A stretch of DNA of 64,000 nucleotides from Prevotella sp. AGR2160. GTDB taxonomy: Bacteria > Bacteroidota > Bacteroidia > Bacteroidales > Bacteroidaceae. Location of the stretch: contig NZ_AUJK01000005.1 of NCBI RefSeq assembly GCF_000424185.1, positions 62,001 to 126,000 on the forward strand. The letters are read 5' to 3'. Shown here piece by piece: positions 7,529 to 16,247 of this stretch. The position numbers were made by a program, and so were the translations under genes. The first letter of the stretch is position 1. Each line of letters opens with the position of its first letter. Under the pieces are notes generated by a model. The model did not search any database and had not been told where the DNA came from. It worked only from the letters and a program-made list of their open reading frames with translations.

Positions 7529-9410
7529 CTTTAGAATTCAGGGCTCGTGCCGCGTTGAGGACGCAGAGGACCATCACACCAACATCACCAAAGACAGCGA
7601 GGGGCATGGCGAAACGTCCGAGAACGCCGAGGGCGACGAGGACAAGGATAAGGATCTTCACGGCAATGGCGAACGTGACATTCTCCCGTGCGATGGCCAG
7701 CGTATGACGGGCGATACGGATGGCCGTAGCAATCTTGCTCGGCTTGTCATCCATCAGCACGACATCAGCGGCCTCAATGGCAGCATCACTGCCCATGGCT
7801 CCCATGGCGATGCCAACATCAGCACGGGCGAGGACCGGCGCGTCGTTGATACCGTCGCCGACAAAGGCCAGCCGCTCTCCCTCCGGTTTTTCCTTGATAT
7901 ATTTCTCCACGTAAGACACCTTATCAGCCGGCAACAGTTCCGCATGCCAAGCATCAAGGCCGAGTTCACCGGCGACATGGTCGGCCACCGCTTTCTTATC
8001 GCCCGTGAGCATCACCGTCTTCTTCACGCCCAAAGCCTTCAGCCGGCTGATGGCTTCTTTCGAATCTTCCTTGATCTGATCATTGATCACGACATGTCCG
8101 GCGTAGACACCGTCGATAGCCACATGGATCGTCGTGCCCTGGAGATGACAGGGATGCCACTGTGCACCAATACTGTCCATGAGTTTCTCGTTTCCGACAT
8201 AAACTTTCTTGCCGTTGACCTCTGCGACGATACCCTTTCCGGCAATCTCTTCCGTATGTTCCACCTGACATTTCGTACACGGCTTCCCGTAAGCCTGACG
8301 AAGTGCCATGGCGATGGGATGGGTAGAGAACTGTTCCACATGGGCAGCCAGATGAAGAAGTTCATGTTGGTCGAGCTGCTCAGGATGCACGGCCTCAACG
8401 GCAAAGACGCCCTTCGTCAACGTACCGGTCTTATCGAAGACAACGATTCCCGTCTTATCGAGCACATCCATATAGTTTCCACCCTTGATCAGGATACCCT
8501 TGCGCGAGGCGCCGCCGATACCACCGAAGAAAGCCAGCGGAACGGAGATGACAAGGGCACAGGGACAGCTGACGACGAGGAAGCTCAACGCCCTGTAGAG
8601 CCAAATGCTGAAACCATCCACGTAGGAAGAATAGAAAAATGGCGGGATGAAAGCCAGCGCCACCGCCAAGAAAACGACAATGGGCGTATACACTTTCGCG
8701 AAACGATGGATGAAGGTCTCACTCTTACTCTTGTTCTGTGATGACGACTCCACGAGTTGGATAATCTTGGACGCCGTCGACTCCCCGAAAGATTTCGTCA
8801 CACGGATACGCAATACACCACTGAGATTCACGCAGCCACTATAGACATTGTCACCTACCGTACACTGCCGCGGCATGCTCTCTCCCGTCAGCGCCACGGT
8901 GTTCAGGCTCGACTCACCCTCGACGATCTCACCATCCATCGGAATCTTTCCGCCGGGCTTGACGACAACGATATCGCCAATCTTCACCGTCTCCGGACTG
9001 ACCTCTGTGACTTTTCCTTTTTTCTCCAGGAACGCCGTGTCGGGGCGCAGATCCATCATCGCCGAGATAGACTTCCGGCTCTTGTCCTCGGCATAGTCCT
9101 CAAAGAGTTCACCAACCTGAAAGAAGAGCATGACGAAGACGGCTTCCAGCATCTGGTTCTCCGCTCCCGGAAGGAAGCCGATGAGCAAGGCGCCGATGGT
9201 AGCGATGGCCATCAGAAAGTCCTCATCGAAAGGATCACCCTCCTTGATGCCCTCCCACGCCTCGCCGAGGACATCATAGCTTATATATATATAAGGTATA
9301 AGATATACCAATAACAACTGCCATGTCGGCAGACCGGCAAAGTGCTCTTCGAGCCAGGCGATGAGAAGAAGCACCGCCGTCAGGAGAATTCTAAGAAGTT
9401 TCTTATTCAT
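7524..9410 (-). CDS. zntA: Zn2+/Cd2+-exporting P1B-type ATPase
   Basis: This 628-residue inner-membrane pump exports zinc or cadmium with ATP. It has the metal-binding CPC in SCPCALVISVPLAF near residue 280, the phosphorylated DKTGTLTKG near 323, the STHPIA histidine-proline motif and GDGINDAP in the hinge. In the last membrane segments a lysine (FAIAVK) and aspartate (FGDVG) fit the P1B-2 zinc/cadmium subgroup. It starts almost directly with a membrane helix and has no N-terminal HMA metal-binding domain. The start at 9410 (MNKKLL) was preferred over 9461, which would run through the promoter element. Confidence 0.92.
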   Translation of the reverse strand: MNKKLLRILLTAVLLLIAWLEEHFAGLPTWQLLLVYLIPYIYISYDVLGEAWEGIKEGDPFDEDFLMAIATIGALLIGFLPGAENQMLEAVFVMLFFQVGELFEDYAEDKSRKSISAMMDLRPDTAFLEKKGKVTEVSPETVKIGDIVVVKPGGKIPMDGEIVEGESSLNTVALTGESMPRQCTVGDNVYSGCVNLSGVLRIRVTKSFGESTASKIIQLVESSSQNKSKSETFIHRFAKVYTPIVVFLAVALAFIPPFFYSSYVDGFSIWLYRALSFLVVSCPCALVISVPLAFFGGIGGASRKGILIKGGNYMDVLDKTGIVVFDKTGTLTKGVFAVEAVHPEQLDQHELLHLAAHVEQFSTHPIAMALRQAYGKPCTKCQVEHTEEIAGKGIVAEVNGKKVYVGNEKLMDSIGAQWHPCHLQGTTIHVAIDGVYAGHVVINDQIKEDSKEAISRLKALGVKKTVMLTGDKKAVADHVAGELGLDAWHAELLPADKVSYVEKYIKEKPEGERLAFVGDGINDAPVLARADVGIAMGAMGSDAAIEAADVVLMDDKPSKIATAIRIARHTLAIARENVTFAIAVKILILVLVALGVLGRFAMPLAVFGDVGVMVLCVLNAARALNSKE

Positions 9411-9436
9411 ATGTGTTATATTTACTTTTCCGAGTG

Positions 9437-9444
9437 CAAAATTA
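9437..9444 (-). promoter_or_regulatory. -7 promoter element for the Zn/Cd ATPase
   Basis: CAAAATTA on the plus strand reads TAATTTTG on the minus strand, 26 bases upstream of the ATG at 9410. Confidence 0.55.
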
Positions 9445-9617
9445 TGATTTTCTGGTTGCAACCTGGTTGCAATGTTACGTTTTATTCATTTTATCCACCT
9501 CTCCCGGAAGAAGACGAATCATGTCCCAACAAATGAAAAAAAAGACTGCACAAAAGAAAAAGATTGTGCAAACATCTGCACAAAAGAAAGAGATATGTGC
9601 ATTTATATGCTTTTTTA

Positions 9618-9649
9618 TTTGTTCAAGACGCAAAAAGTTAGTAATTTTG
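9618..9649 (+). promoter_or_regulatory. -33/-7 promoter for etfB-etfA-acyl-CoA dehydrogenase
   Basis: TTTG at 9618-9621 and TAATTTTG at 9642-9649 are separated by 20 bases, matching the Bacteroidota primary sigma factor spacing. The element lies about 70 bases before the etfB ATG. Confidence 0.65.
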
Positions 9650-9720
9650 CAGCCGGTTTAAGTTGTCATGAAGATGGCCGAGCCAATCAATTTGCAAATT
9701 AATTATCATTTTTATATTAT

Positions 9721-10602
9721 ATGAAATTGAAAATCGTTGTACTTGCCAAGCAGGTACCAGACACAAGAAATGTGGGAAAGGACGCCATGACCGCCGAAGG
9801 AACGGTCAACCGCGCCGCCCTTCCCGCTATTTTCAATCCTGAAGACTTGAATGCCCTGGAGCAGGCGCTCCGTATCAAGGAGCAGAACCCCGGCACGACA
9901 GTGACGATGCTCACCATGGGTCCTCCCCGTGCCGGTGAGATCATTCGCCAGGGCCTCTACCGTGGTGCCGACGACGGTATCCTTCTCACCGACCGCAAGA
10001 GTGCCGGTGCCGATACCCTCGCCACCTCTTATTTCCTGGCCAAAGCTATTGAGAAGATCGACAAGGAGATCGGTCATGTCGACATCGTCCTCGGCGGCCG
10101 TCAGGCCATCGATGGTGATACGGCACAGGTCGGTCCGCAGGTAGCACAGAAACTGGGTTTGAACCAGGTGACCTACGCTGAGGAAGTGCTGAAGATCGAG
10201 GATGGCAAGGCCACGATCCGCCGTCATATCGATGGTGGCGTAGAGACCGTCGTCGCTCCCCTGCCCGTTGTCATCACCGTCAACGGCAGTGCTGCTCCCG
10301 CCCGTCCCTGCAATGCCCGCCTCGTGATGAAGTATAAGTATGCCACCTGTCCGATGGAGCGCAAGGGTGATGAGCCGTGGGCTGCCCTCTATGAGAGCCG
10401 TCCCTACCTCACGCTGGGCCAGTGGAGCATCGCCGACTGTGGTGCCGACTACAACCAGTGTGGTCTCGCCGGCAGTCCTACGAAGGTGAGTGCCGTGAAG
10501 AGCATTGTCTTCCAGGCCAAGGAGAGTGTCAGCCTGACGAGTGCTGATGCCGACATCGAAGGTTTGGTGAAAGAATTGTTGGACAAAAATATTATTGGCT
10601 AA
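9721..10602 (+). CDS. etfB: Electron transfer flavoprotein, beta subunit
   Basis: EtfB pairs with EtfA to carry electrons from acyl-CoA dehydrogenases. The 293-residue protein opens MKLKIVVLAKQVPDT, the typical EtfB/FixA start, and contains DIVLGGRQAIDGDTAQVGPQ for AMP/FAD binding. It is longer than the about 255-residue mitochondrial-type subunit. This and the clostridial-like sequence features hint at a bifurcating-type or FixA-like branch, but I cannot confirm the second flavin by reading. etfA follows after 9 bases. Confidence 0.93.
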   Translation: MKLKIVVLAKQVPDTRNVGKDAMTAEGTVNRAALPAIFNPEDLNALEQALRIKEQNPGTTVTMLTMGPPRAGEIIRQGLYRGADDGILLTDRKSAGADTLATSYFLAKAIEKIDKEIGHVDIVLGGRQAIDGDTAQVGPQVAQKLGLNQVTYAEEVLKIEDGKATIRRHIDGGVETVVAPLPVVITVNGSAAPARPCNARLVMKYKYATCPMERKGDEPWAALYESRPYLTLGQWSIADCGADYNQCGLAGSPTKVSAVKSIVFQAKESVSLTSADADIEGLVKELLDKNIIG

Positions 10603-10611
10603 TCAAAAGAT

Positions 10612-11634
10612 ATGAACAACGTTTTTGTATATTGTGAAGTAGAAGGAACCACCGTTCAGGAGGTCTCCCAGGAACTTCTTACCAAAGGTCGCAAATTGGC
10701 CAATAAGTTAGGCGTAGACCTCGAGGCTGTTGTCGCCGGTACCGGTATCAAAGGCAAGGTAGAGGATCAGATCCTTCCTTACGGTGTCGACACGCTGTAT
10801 GTCTTCGATGGTGAGGGTCTCTTCCCTTACACCTCTGCGCCGCATACGGATATCGTCGTGAAACTCTTCCAGGAGGAACAGCCGCAGATCGCCCTCATGG
10901 GTGCCACGGTCATCGGCCGTGATCTCGGTCCGCGTGTCTCTGCCGCCCTCACCTCCGGTCTTACCGCCGACTGTACGCAGTTGGAGATCGGCAGCTATGA
11001 CGACAAGAAGAGTGGCAAGCACTACGAGAACATGCTCCACGCCATCCGTCCCGCCTTCGGTGGTAACATCGTCGCTACCATCGTCAACCCCGAGCACCGT
11101 CCGCAGATGGCTACCGTCCGTAGCGGTGTCATGCAGAAAGCCGTTTACGACGGCAAGGCCAAGGGCCAGGTCGTCTACAAGGATCCGAAGGACTATGTTG
11201 CTGCTACCTCTTATGCCGTTCAGGTCATCGACCGTCATGTCGAGGCAGCGAAGAACAACCTCAAGGGCGCTCCCATCGTTGTCGCCGGAGGTTACGGCAT
11301 GGGCTCCAAGGAAGGCTTCGATATGCTCTTCGAGCTCGCTAAGGAACTTCACGGTGAGGTCGGCGCCAGCCGTGCCGCCGTCGATGCCGGTTGGGTAGAC
11401 CACGACCGTCAGATCGGCCAGACGGGTGTCACCGTCCATCCGAAGGTTTATATCGCCTGCGGTATCAGCGGTCAGATCCAGCACATCGCCGGTATGCAGG
11501 ACGCCGGTATTATCATTTCCATCAATACCGATCCTGACGCGCCGATCAACAAGATCGCCGACTATGTCATCACGGGTTCCGTAGAGGACGTGGTGCCGAA
11601 GCTCATCAAATATTACAAACAGAATACGAAGTAA
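10612..11634 (+). CDS. etfA: Electron transfer flavoprotein, alpha subunit
   Basis: The 340-residue alpha subunit binds FAD in its C-terminal domain. Seen here are VVAGGYGMGSKEGFDM, GASRAAVDAGWVDHDRQIGQ with the usual arginine, QTGVTVHPKVYIACGISG, and QHIAGMQDAGIIISIN, which are the standard FAD-binding motifs. It sits between etfB and an acyl-CoA dehydrogenase with gaps of 9 and 6 bases, so all three should be co-expressed and work as one electron-transfer unit. Confidence 0.95.
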   Translation: MNNVFVYCEVEGTTVQEVSQELLTKGRKLANKLGVDLEAVVAGTGIKGKVEDQILPYGVDTLYVFDGEGLFPYTSAPHTDIVVKLFQEEQPQIALMGATVIGRDLGPRVSAALTSGLTADCTQLEIGSYDDKKSGKHYENMLHAIRPAFGGNIVATIVNPEHRPQMATVRSGVMQKAVYDGKAKGQVVYKDPKDYVAATSYAVQVIDRHVEAAKNNLKGAPIVVAGGYGMGSKEGFDMLFELAKELHGEVGASRAAVDAGWVDHDRQIGQTGVTVHPKVYIACGISGQIQHIAGMQDAGIIISINTDPDAPINKIADYVITGSVEDVVPKLIKYYKQNTK

Positions 11635-11640
11635 ATAAAT

Positions 11641-13347
11641 ATGGCTAATTATTATAGCGATCATCCGGAGATAGCGTTCCACCTGAACCATCCGTTGATG
11701 AAGCGTATCGTAGAACTGAAAGAAAGAAACTACGCTGACGCAGCAACTTATCCTGATGCACCGGTCAACTACGACGATGCCATCGAGAACTACAAGCGCA
11801 TCCTCGACATCACGGGCGATGTGGCTGCCAACATCATCGAGCCGAACAGTGAGGCTGTAGACCTTGAAGGTCCGCATCTCGTCGACGGCCGTATGCATTA
11901 CGCCAGCAAGACTTACGAGAACCTCGACGCTACGCGCAAGGCCGGTCTGTGGGGTGTCTCCATGCCGCGCCGTTACAAAGGTCTGAACCTCCCGAACACG
12001 GTCTTCTCCATGCTCTCCGAGGTCATCTCCGCTGCTGACGCAGGCTTCCAGAACATCTGGTCGCTGCAGAGCTGTATCGACACCCTCTATGAGTTCGGCA
12101 GCGAGGAGCAGCGCCAGAAGTATATTCCGCGCGTCGCTGAGGGCGCTTCCATGTCCATGGACCTCACGGAGCCTGATGCCGGTAGTGACCTGCAGCGTGT
12201 CATGCTGAAAGCCACGCAGGATGAAGATGGCACATGGCGTCTGAATGGCGTAAAGCGTTTCATCACCAATGGTGACAGCGATATCCACCTCGTCCTCGCC
12301 CGCAGCGAGGCCGGCACGCACGATGGCCGTGGCCTCTCCATGTTCATCTACGACAAGCAGAACGGTGGCGTCACCGTCCGTCATATCGAGAACAAGCTCG
12401 GTATCCACGGCTCTCCTACCTGTGAGCTCGTCTTCAAAAATGCCAAGGCAGAGCTCTGCGGCAGCACACGTCTCGGCCTCATCAAGTATGTCATGGCCCT
12501 GATGAACGGTGCCCGCCTCGGTATCGCCGCACAGAGTGTCGGTGTGGAGCAGGAAGCCTACAATGAAGGCCTCGCCTATGCCCGTGAGCGCCAGCAGTTT
12601 GGTGAGAAGATCATCAACTTCCCCGCTGTCTACGACATGCTGAGCCGTATGAAGGCTAAGCTCGACGCCGGTCGCAGCCTCCTCTATCAGACGGCCCGCT
12701 ACGTCGATATCTACAAGGCTCTGGAGGATATCAGCCGTGACCGCAAGCTCACTCCGGAGGAACGTCAGGAGATGAAGAAATACTCCCGCCTCGCTGATGC
12801 CTTCACGCCGATCGCCAAGGGTATGAACTCCGAGTATGCCAACCAGAACGCCTACGACGCTATCAGCATCCACGGTGGTAGTGGTTTCATCATGGAGTAC
12901 AAGAGTCAGCGTCTCTACCGTGATGCTCGTATCTTCTCCATCTATGAGGGTACGACACAGCTGCAGGTCGTCGCTGCCGTACGTTACATCACCAACGGCA
13001 CCTACCTGAACATCATCAAGGAGATGCTCGAGCAGCCTGTCGCCGACGAGCTGAAGCCGCTGCAGGACCGCGTCCGCAAGATGGTAGAGCTGTATGAGGC
13101 TTCCATCGAGTATGTCAAGGCTGCCGGCAACCAGGATCTCCATGACTTCCTCGCCCGTCGTCTCTACGACATGACGGCAGAGATCATCATGAGTCTCCTC
13201 ATCCTCGACGATGCCACACGTGCCCCCGAGCTCTTCAAGAAGAGTGCCGAGGTCTATGTCCGTGCTGCCGAAGAGGCTGTCATCGGCAAGGCTGCCTATG
13301 TTCAGAACTTCAAGGTTGAGGATCTGGACAGCTTCAAGGCTGAATAA
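11641..13347 (+). CDS. Acyl-CoA dehydrogenase family flavoprotein
   Basis: The enzyme introduces a double bond into an acyl-CoA and passes electrons to the EtfAB encoded just upstream; the direction in this anaerobe could also be reductive. The 568-residue protein has the three ACAD domains with MDLTEPDAGSDL and GSPTCELVF segments. The catalytic glutamate is E436 in IYEGTTQLQ. About 130 residues follow the core, as in the longer ACAD subgroup found with etfBA in Bacteroidota. The natural acyl substrate cannot be read from the sequence. Confidence 0.92.
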   Translation: MANYYSDHPEIAFHLNHPLMKRIVELKERNYADAATYPDAPVNYDDAIENYKRILDITGDVAANIIEPNSEAVDLEGPHLVDGRMHYASKTYENLDATRKAGLWGVSMPRRYKGLNLPNTVFSMLSEVISAADAGFQNIWSLQSCIDTLYEFGSEEQRQKYIPRVAEGASMSMDLTEPDAGSDLQRVMLKATQDEDGTWRLNGVKRFITNGDSDIHLVLARSEAGTHDGRGLSMFIYDKQNGGVTVRHIENKLGIHGSPTCELVFKNAKAELCGSTRLGLIKYVMALMNGARLGIAAQSVGVEQEAYNEGLAYARERQQFGEKIINFPAVYDMLSRMKAKLDAGRSLLYQTARYVDIYKALEDISRDRKLTPEERQEMKKYSRLADAFTPIAKGMNSEYANQNAYDAISIHGGSGFIMEYKSQRLYRDARIFSIYEGTTQLQVVAAVRYITNGTYLNIIKEMLEQPVADELKPLQDRVRKMVELYEASIEYVKAAGNQDLHDFLARRLYDMTAEIIMSLLILDDATRAPELFKKSAEVYVRAAEEAVIGKAAYVQNFKVEDLDSFKAE

Positions 13348-13355
13348 TATTTTCT

Positions 13356-13391
13356 CACCGGCCCAATGGACAACCGCCCATTGGGCCGGTG
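13356..13391. terminator. Strong hairpin after the acyl-CoA dehydrogenase gene
   Basis: CACCGGCCCAATGG at 13356-13369 pairs perfectly over 14 bp with CCATTGGGCCGGTG at 13378-13391 around an 8-base loop. It starts nine bases after the stop and likely ends the etf operon. No U tract follows. Confidence 0.65.
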
Positions 13392-13396
13392 CTAAG

Positions 13397-13506
13397 ATAG
13401 CTCACTATAGACCTTATAGCTCCCTATAGAAAACTATAGCTTCCTATAGATCTATCGCGAGCTATTATTTTCTATCGCGAGCTATAGAAATCTATTGCGA
13501 GCTATA
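13397..13506. repeat. Inverted array of short ATAGCTCnCTATAG repeats
   Basis: Three units of the form ATAGCTCnCTATAG or ATAGCTTCCTATAG (starting near 13397, 13416 and 13435) are followed by three inverted units CTATnGCGAGCTAT (13452-13506). The spacing is about 20 bases. The array can fold as one long structure or as many small ones. It fills the gap between the etf terminator and the ABC transporter gene. Confidence 0.75.
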
Positions 13507-13522
13507 AAATCCCCCCCTAACT

Positions 13523-14344
13523 ATGATAACCATTTCCCACGTCTCCAAACACTACGATGGCCACACGGCCCTCGATGATGTCTCCCTGGAAATTCCCAAG
13601 GGACAGATCTTCGGTCTTCTCGGACCCAACGGTGCCGGCAAGACCACCCTCATCCGCATTCTCAACCGCATCACGATGCCCGACGAAGGCACGATCACGT
13701 TCAACGGTCACGCCATCACCGATGCTGACGTCTTGAATATCGGCTACCTCCCCGAGGAGCGCGGCCTCTATCCGAAGATGAAGGTCGGCGAACAAGCCGT
13801 CTATCTTGCCCGTCTGAAAGGCCTCTCCCGTAAGGAAGCCGTCAAGCGTCTGAGAGCATGGTTTGAGAAATTCGGTATCTCCTCCTGGTGGGACAAGAAA
13901 GTAGAGGAACTGTCGAAGGGTATGGCCCAGAAAGTACAGTTCATCACCACCGTCCTCCACAACCCCGACCTGCTGATTTTCGACGAGCCGTTCTCGGGCT
14001 TCGATCCCGTCAACGCGAACCTGTTGAAGAAAGAAATCCTTGAACTGAAAGAGCAGGGCCATACGATTATCTTCTCCACCCATAACATGGAGAGTGTGGA
14101 GGAAATCTGTGACCATATCGCCCTCATCAACCACAGTAAGGTCGTCTTGCGGGGAAAGGTCAGTGAGGTGAAACAGCAGTTCGCCACCGAACATTACGAG
14201 CTGACGACACGTGAGCCGTTGCCGAAAGATTTCTCCACCTATCAGATCATGAAGGATACGGAAGAGAACGGCATGCATCATTACGACTTGATGAAACTGC
14301 CGTCGATGAACGATGTATTTCTGAAAGTTGTCAACCCTCAATAA
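13523..14344 (+). CDS. ABC transporter ATP-binding protein (NatA-like)
   Basis: The 273-residue protein is the ATPase of an ABC exporter with the permease encoded 9 bases downstream. Walker A GPNGAGKTT lies near residue 34-42, the signature is LSKGMAQKVQF, Walker B is LLIFDEPFSGFDP and the H-loop is STHNM. The signature varies from LSGGQ, as is common in NatA-type sodium exporter ATPases. The C-terminal tail (about 220-273) resembles the regulatory extension of NatA-like proteins. The substrate is not certain; sodium export is a guess from family resemblance. Confidence 0.9.
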   Translation: MITISHVSKHYDGHTALDDVSLEIPKGQIFGLLGPNGAGKTTLIRILNRITMPDEGTITFNGHAITDADVLNIGYLPEERGLYPKMKVGEQAVYLARLKGLSRKEAVKRLRAWFEKFGISSWWDKKVEELSKGMAQKVQFITTVLHNPDLLIFDEPFSGFDPVNANLLKKEILELKEQGHTIIFSTHNMESVEEICDHIALINHSKVVLRGKVSEVKQQFATEHYELTTREPLPKDFSTYQIMKDTEENGMHHYDLMKLPSMNDVFLKVVNPQ

Positions 14345-14353
14345 ATACTCCCC

Positions 14354-15664
14354 ATGAACAAGATTCCTATTATCATCGAGACCGAATATCTGCAGCGTGC
14401 GCGTAAGAAGAGTTTCATCATTCTCACGCTCCTCATGCCGTTTATCATCGCCGCCCTGATCTTCGTTCCGATCTGGCTCGGCACCATCAACAGTAATGAT
14501 CAGAAAGACATTGCCGTCATCGACAGTACCTATCAGTATGCCCAGGCACTGAAGGATAACGAACAGTATCATTTCATCACCGTCCCGGCGATCCTGCCCG
14601 AGATGAAGACGGACTCTTCCAACTTCGAGGCCGTCGTCCAGATCCGTGGCGACCTCGTCAAAGGCACGGGTAATGTCGCGATCTACAGTCGCAAAGAGGT
14701 ACCGCAGGACCTCAGCAACTATGTCGACGATAAGATCAATGAGAAAGTCTATCATGCGCGCCTCGCCGCCACGGGTATCCCACAGATTGCCGAGGTGGTG
14801 AAGAATGCGGAGAAAGAGGTTACGCTGAAGACCTACAAATGGGCCGAAGACGGCAAGGAGGGCAGTTCCGACTCCGTGGCGGCAATGGTCATCGGCGGCG
14901 TGACGATGATGCTTATCTATATGTTTGTCATGATGTATGGCGCCATGGTCATGAATAGTGTCACACAGGAGAAGACGAACCGCATCGTGGAAGTGATGGT
15001 GAGCAGCGTGAAACCCTTCCAGCTGATGATGGGCAAGATCATTGCCATCTTCCTCGTGGGACTGACGCAGATGGTCATCTGGGGCGTGCTGCTGACGGTG
15101 ATCCTCGGCATTGCCGGAGCGGTATTCGGCATCACCTCCAATCCGGACATGCTCGCGCAACAGAGTGCGATGGCCCAACAAGGCATGACGGCCGCCGGCG
15201 GTATCGATCCCGACACGCTGTCGACGATCCACTCGTTCATGAACCTGCCATATACGGAGATCATCATCTGTTTCATCCTCTTTTTCTTGGGTGGTTATCT
15301 CCTCTTTGCCAGTTTCTTCGCTGCCGCAGGAGCCAGCGTGAACAACGCCGATGACGCCGGACAGTTCGTCATGCCCGTCACCATGATCATGGTCTTCGGC
15401 ATCTACGCCGCCTCGGCAAGTATCAACAATCCCGACGGCCCGTTGGCATTCTGGACAAGCCTCATCCCGCTGACCTCACCTATCGTGATGATGGTCCGCC
15501 TGCCGTTCGGTGTCCCGTTGTGGCAAATTGCTCTTTCTATTGCCCTGCTCTTTGCCTCTGCCATTGGCATGGTGTGGATCAGCGGAAAGATCTACCGCAC
15601 GGGAATCCTTATGTATGGCAAAAAACCGAGCCTGAAGGAGATGATCCGCTGGGCAAGGAAATAA
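14354..15664 (+). CDS. ABC transporter permease (NatB-like, ABC-2 type)
   Basis: The 436-residue membrane subunit has one N-terminal helix (residues about 19-41), then a large extracytoplasmic domain to about 175. A C-terminal block of five or six helices follows, with the ABC-2 signature around VMVSSVKPFQLMMGKIIA. This is the NatB/YhaP layout. It is translated right after its ATPase gene and ends before a GC-rich hairpin at 15677. Confidence 0.9.
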   Translation: MNKIPIIIETEYLQRARKKSFIILTLLMPFIIAALIFVPIWLGTINSNDQKDIAVIDSTYQYAQALKDNEQYHFITVPAILPEMKTDSSNFEAVVQIRGDLVKGTGNVAIYSRKEVPQDLSNYVDDKINEKVYHARLAATGIPQIAEVVKNAEKEVTLKTYKWAEDGKEGSSDSVAAMVIGGVTMMLIYMFVMMYGAMVMNSVTQEKTNRIVEVMVSSVKPFQLMMGKIIAIFLVGLTQMVIWGVLLTVILGIAGAVFGITSNPDMLAQQSAMAQQGMTAAGGIDPDTLSTIHSFMNLPYTEIIICFILFFLGGYLLFASFFAAAGASVNNADDAGQFVMPVTMIMVFGIYAASASINNPDGPLAFWTSLIPLTSPIVMMVRLPFGVPLWQIALSIALLFASAIGMVWISGKIYRTGILMYGKKPSLKEMIRWARK

Positions 15665-15676
15665 TCTACTCATCAG

Positions 15677-15695
15677 GGCGGCCTATATGGCCGCC
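15677..15695. terminator. GC-rich hairpin terminator after the ABC transporter operon
   Basis: GGCGGCC at 15677-15683 pairs with GGCCGCC at 15689-15695 around a TATAT loop. It begins 12 bases after the permease stop and is followed by TTGATT. Confidence 0.6.
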
Positions 15696-15699
15696 TTGA

Positions 15700-16129
15700 T
15701 TGTATAAACATTTTATTAGGCAGTATAAATATTTATTTTTAACATGAGATACAGGTTCATTTTCGCGATGAAATTCACGGAGTCGAACTTTCGCCCGAAA
15801 TTCGCGAATTTTGGCCGTATTTCACAAATTTCTATAAATCAACAAGATACAAAATTACATTCAAAACAGGCTGTATGATTATGCAGCAAAAGCTGTATAA
15901 AGCGCTAATATCCGCCCTCAAAATCACAAGAATATACCATTTTCTCCGTTATTTCCGACGGCTATCTACGAAAGATAGAAAATTTTCCTTCGTGCAGAAT
16001 TTTTTATCTATCGTATTTACGATCGAAAAACACCATCCCCACTCCATTTTCCTCGAAATTTCACTCTTTTCCGCTCTAGAATAAAAGTGCCGTGGGGCAA
16101 TTTTTCAGAAAGAAACATTGCATAAATAT
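15700..16129. other. AT-rich intergenic stretch without a convincing gene
   Basis: About 430 bases separate the ABC operon from the convergent MscS gene. The stretch is visibly AT-richer than its surroundings. An open frame of 69 codons at 15875-16084 has no recognisable features, an unusual residue mix (rich in F, L, I, K) and no promoter or ribosome site. Short inverted sequences occur (CTATCTACGAAAGATAG at about 15961-15977, and a CGTATTTACG core near 16009). It may be decayed or transferred DNA or hold an untranslated RNA; I see no firm feature. Confidence 0.4.
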
Positions 16130-16155
16130 GTAGGGACATGATTCATCATGTTCCG
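16130..16155. repeat. Dispersed palindromic repeat, family A, copy 1
   Basis: GTAGGGACATGATTC plus ATCATGTTCCG. The ends are imperfect inverted complements with an ATGATTCATCAT core. Six other full copies occur in the window, all at gene ends. Confidence 0.8.
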
Positions 16156-16171
16156 TCACAAACGGGAAAAC

Positions 16172-16197
16172 GTAGGGACATGATTTACCATGTTCCG
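16172..16197. repeat. Dispersed palindromic repeat, family A, copy 2
   Basis: GTAGGGACATGATTTACCATGTTCCG-like copy, 16 bases after copy 1, in direct orientation. The core differs from copy 1 by a few bases. Confidence 0.75.
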
Positions 16198-16202
16198 ATT
16201 TA

Positions 16203-16223
16203 GGACGGCCACAAGGGCCGCCC
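16203..16223. terminator. Hairpin at the 3' side of the MscS gene
   Basis: GGACGGCC at 16203-16210 and GGCCGCCC at 16216-16223 pair over seven of eight positions. On the minus strand it follows the mscS stop at 16248 and may end that operon. Confidence 0.45.
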
Positions 16224-16247
16224 ACTACGGAGGCAGATCTGCCCTGC

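Noticed and set aside
10708..13143. An 811-codon open frame on the minus strand opposite etfA and the acyl-CoA dehydrogenase gene
   Set aside because: Shadow of two well-supported genes with strong third-position bias; no family features or promoter.
13356..13506. CRISPR-like array
   Set aside because: Units are short, vary between copies, switch orientation and have no spacer-length unique sequence; no cas gene nearby.
13517..15232. A 571-codon minus-strand frame opposite the ABC transporter genes
   Set aside because: Antisense of clear Walker A, signature and permease sequences; no motif of its own.
15875..16084. Small open frame of 69 codons in the AT-rich gap
   Set aside because: No promoter, no recognisable motif, composition like random AT-rich DNA; kept only as part of the gap description.
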